A DNA stretch of 64,000 nt from JAAYAE01 sp963678395. Lineage in GTDB: Bacteria > Bacillota > Negativicutes > Acidaminococcales > Acidaminococcaceae. A model generated the notes under the pieces. It made no database searches and was not told the origin of the DNA. It saw nothing but the letters and a program-made list of their open reading frames with translations. The position numbers and the translations under genes are program-made. The DNA is taken from the NCBI GenBank assembly GCA_963678395.1, contig OY782827.1:1674001-1738000 (forward strand), written 5' to 3'. Of the stretch, positions 63,827-64,000 are shown in pieces (position 1 is the stretch's first letter; the number at the start of each line of letters is the position of its first letter).

Positions 63827-64000
63827 TTATTCGCTGGTAATATCTGTAAACTGGGCTTGATATAAATCATAGTAGACACCTTTTTTAGCTAATAAATCCT
63901 CATGCTTTCCTTGTTCTACAATACCTTCATCTGTTAAAACCACAATACGATCAGCTTTTTGCACCGTAGCTAAACGGTGAGCTATTATTAAAGTCGTCCT
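63827..64000 (-). CDS. ABC exporter (MdlB/LmrA type), C-terminal end
   Basis: 58 codons visible, continuing beyond the right edge. RTTLIIAHRLATVQKADRI, VVLTDEGIVEQGKHEDLL, then KGVYYDLYQAQF and stop TAA 63827. This is the H-loop and C-terminal end of a fused permease-ATPase exporter. Sixty bases separate it from the next gene, so it may head the same operon. Confidence 0.85.
   Translation of the reverse strand, partial: RTTLIIAHRLATVQKADRIVVLTDEGIVEQGKHEDLLAKKGVYYDLYQAQFTDITSE

Noticed and set aside
1..64000. CRISPR arrays, tRNA or rRNA genes, prophage
   Set aside because: No regularly spaced repeats, no tRNA-like cloverleaf stretch that I could recognise, no phage structural genes.

Overview
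The window looks like a chromosomal segment of a low-GC Firmicute with an outer membrane, most likely class Negativicutes (Acidaminococcaceae/Phascolarctobacterium-like; inference). Reasons: Firmicute-type gene content (pyrK/pyrD type 1B, L-box lysine riboswitch, anaerobic early-cobalt cbi genes, ISLre2) occurs together with diderm markers (an OmpH/Skp periplasmic chaperone and the last strand of a TonB-dependent receptor). Nearly all genes lie on the minus strand. I saw no rRNA, tRNA or CRISPR array.

Layout, left to right. 1-156: end of an IS3-type element. 412-1466: ACT-domain protein and an AlkD-like protein. 1550-11325: pyrimidine operon pyrB-C-carA-B-pyrK-D-F-E with a promoter, a 22-codon leader ORF and a terminator/antiterminator leader. 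11370-15891: M20 amidohydrolase, DUF4127 protein, IMP dehydrogenase. 16029-21732: purine operon purE-F-M-N-H(cyclohydrolase only)-D. 21920-23690: OmpH chaperone and, on plus, a CD1871A-type peptide with a 4Fe-4S membrane protein fused to a thioredoxin tail. 23699-26802: iron/haem/corrinoid-type ABC importer and TonB-receptor remnant, cut by an IS3-family IS (26817-28036) that also truncates an aminotransferase. 28756-34468: pyruvate-kinase-like domain protein, acyltransferase, pyruvate kinase, small protein and EtfAB. 34522-36460: ISLre2 element and a PHP phosphoesterase remnant. 36710-40975: dapB-asd-lysC-dapA under an L-box riboswitch. 41030-43471: mnmA, dut, a C39-like peptidase. 43556-57265: cobalamin operon cbiD-L-F-G-H-J-ET-A-B-cobD-apgM-like-cobQ-cobO-cbiC under a cobalamin riboswitch. 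57337-64000: a second transport operon (ABC exporter, FecE-type ATPase, ABC-2 exporter pair, S-component-like membrane protein, double ATPase, PQQ-type propeller).

The most striking property is damage. About twenty genes carry lesions visible in the sequence: in-frame nonsense codons (pyrF, cobQ, cbiH, ecfA), single-base indels often in homopolymers (pyrD, carA, purD, cbiL, cbiH, importer genes, S-component), short tandem duplications of 8, 11 and 23 bp (exporter permease, purF, importer permease), and deletions or fusions (pyk, cbiF, cbiC, 4Fe-4S/TlpA, EcfA/PQQ). Removing the proposed lesion restores an uninterrupted family-like protein of expected length in most cases. The four lysine/DAP genes, mnmA, dut, etfAB, guaB and carB are intact. 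This is either early genome decay in an organism supplied with nucleotides and corrinoids, or a very poor assembly; the mixture of lesion types argues against a single sequencing error mode, but reads are needed to decide.

Intact regulation is well preserved: seven sigma-70-type promoters with a -35/-10 pair at 16-17 bp spacing plus one extended -10 promoter, two riboswitches with terminators, and a pyr leader with a mutually exclusive antiterminator.
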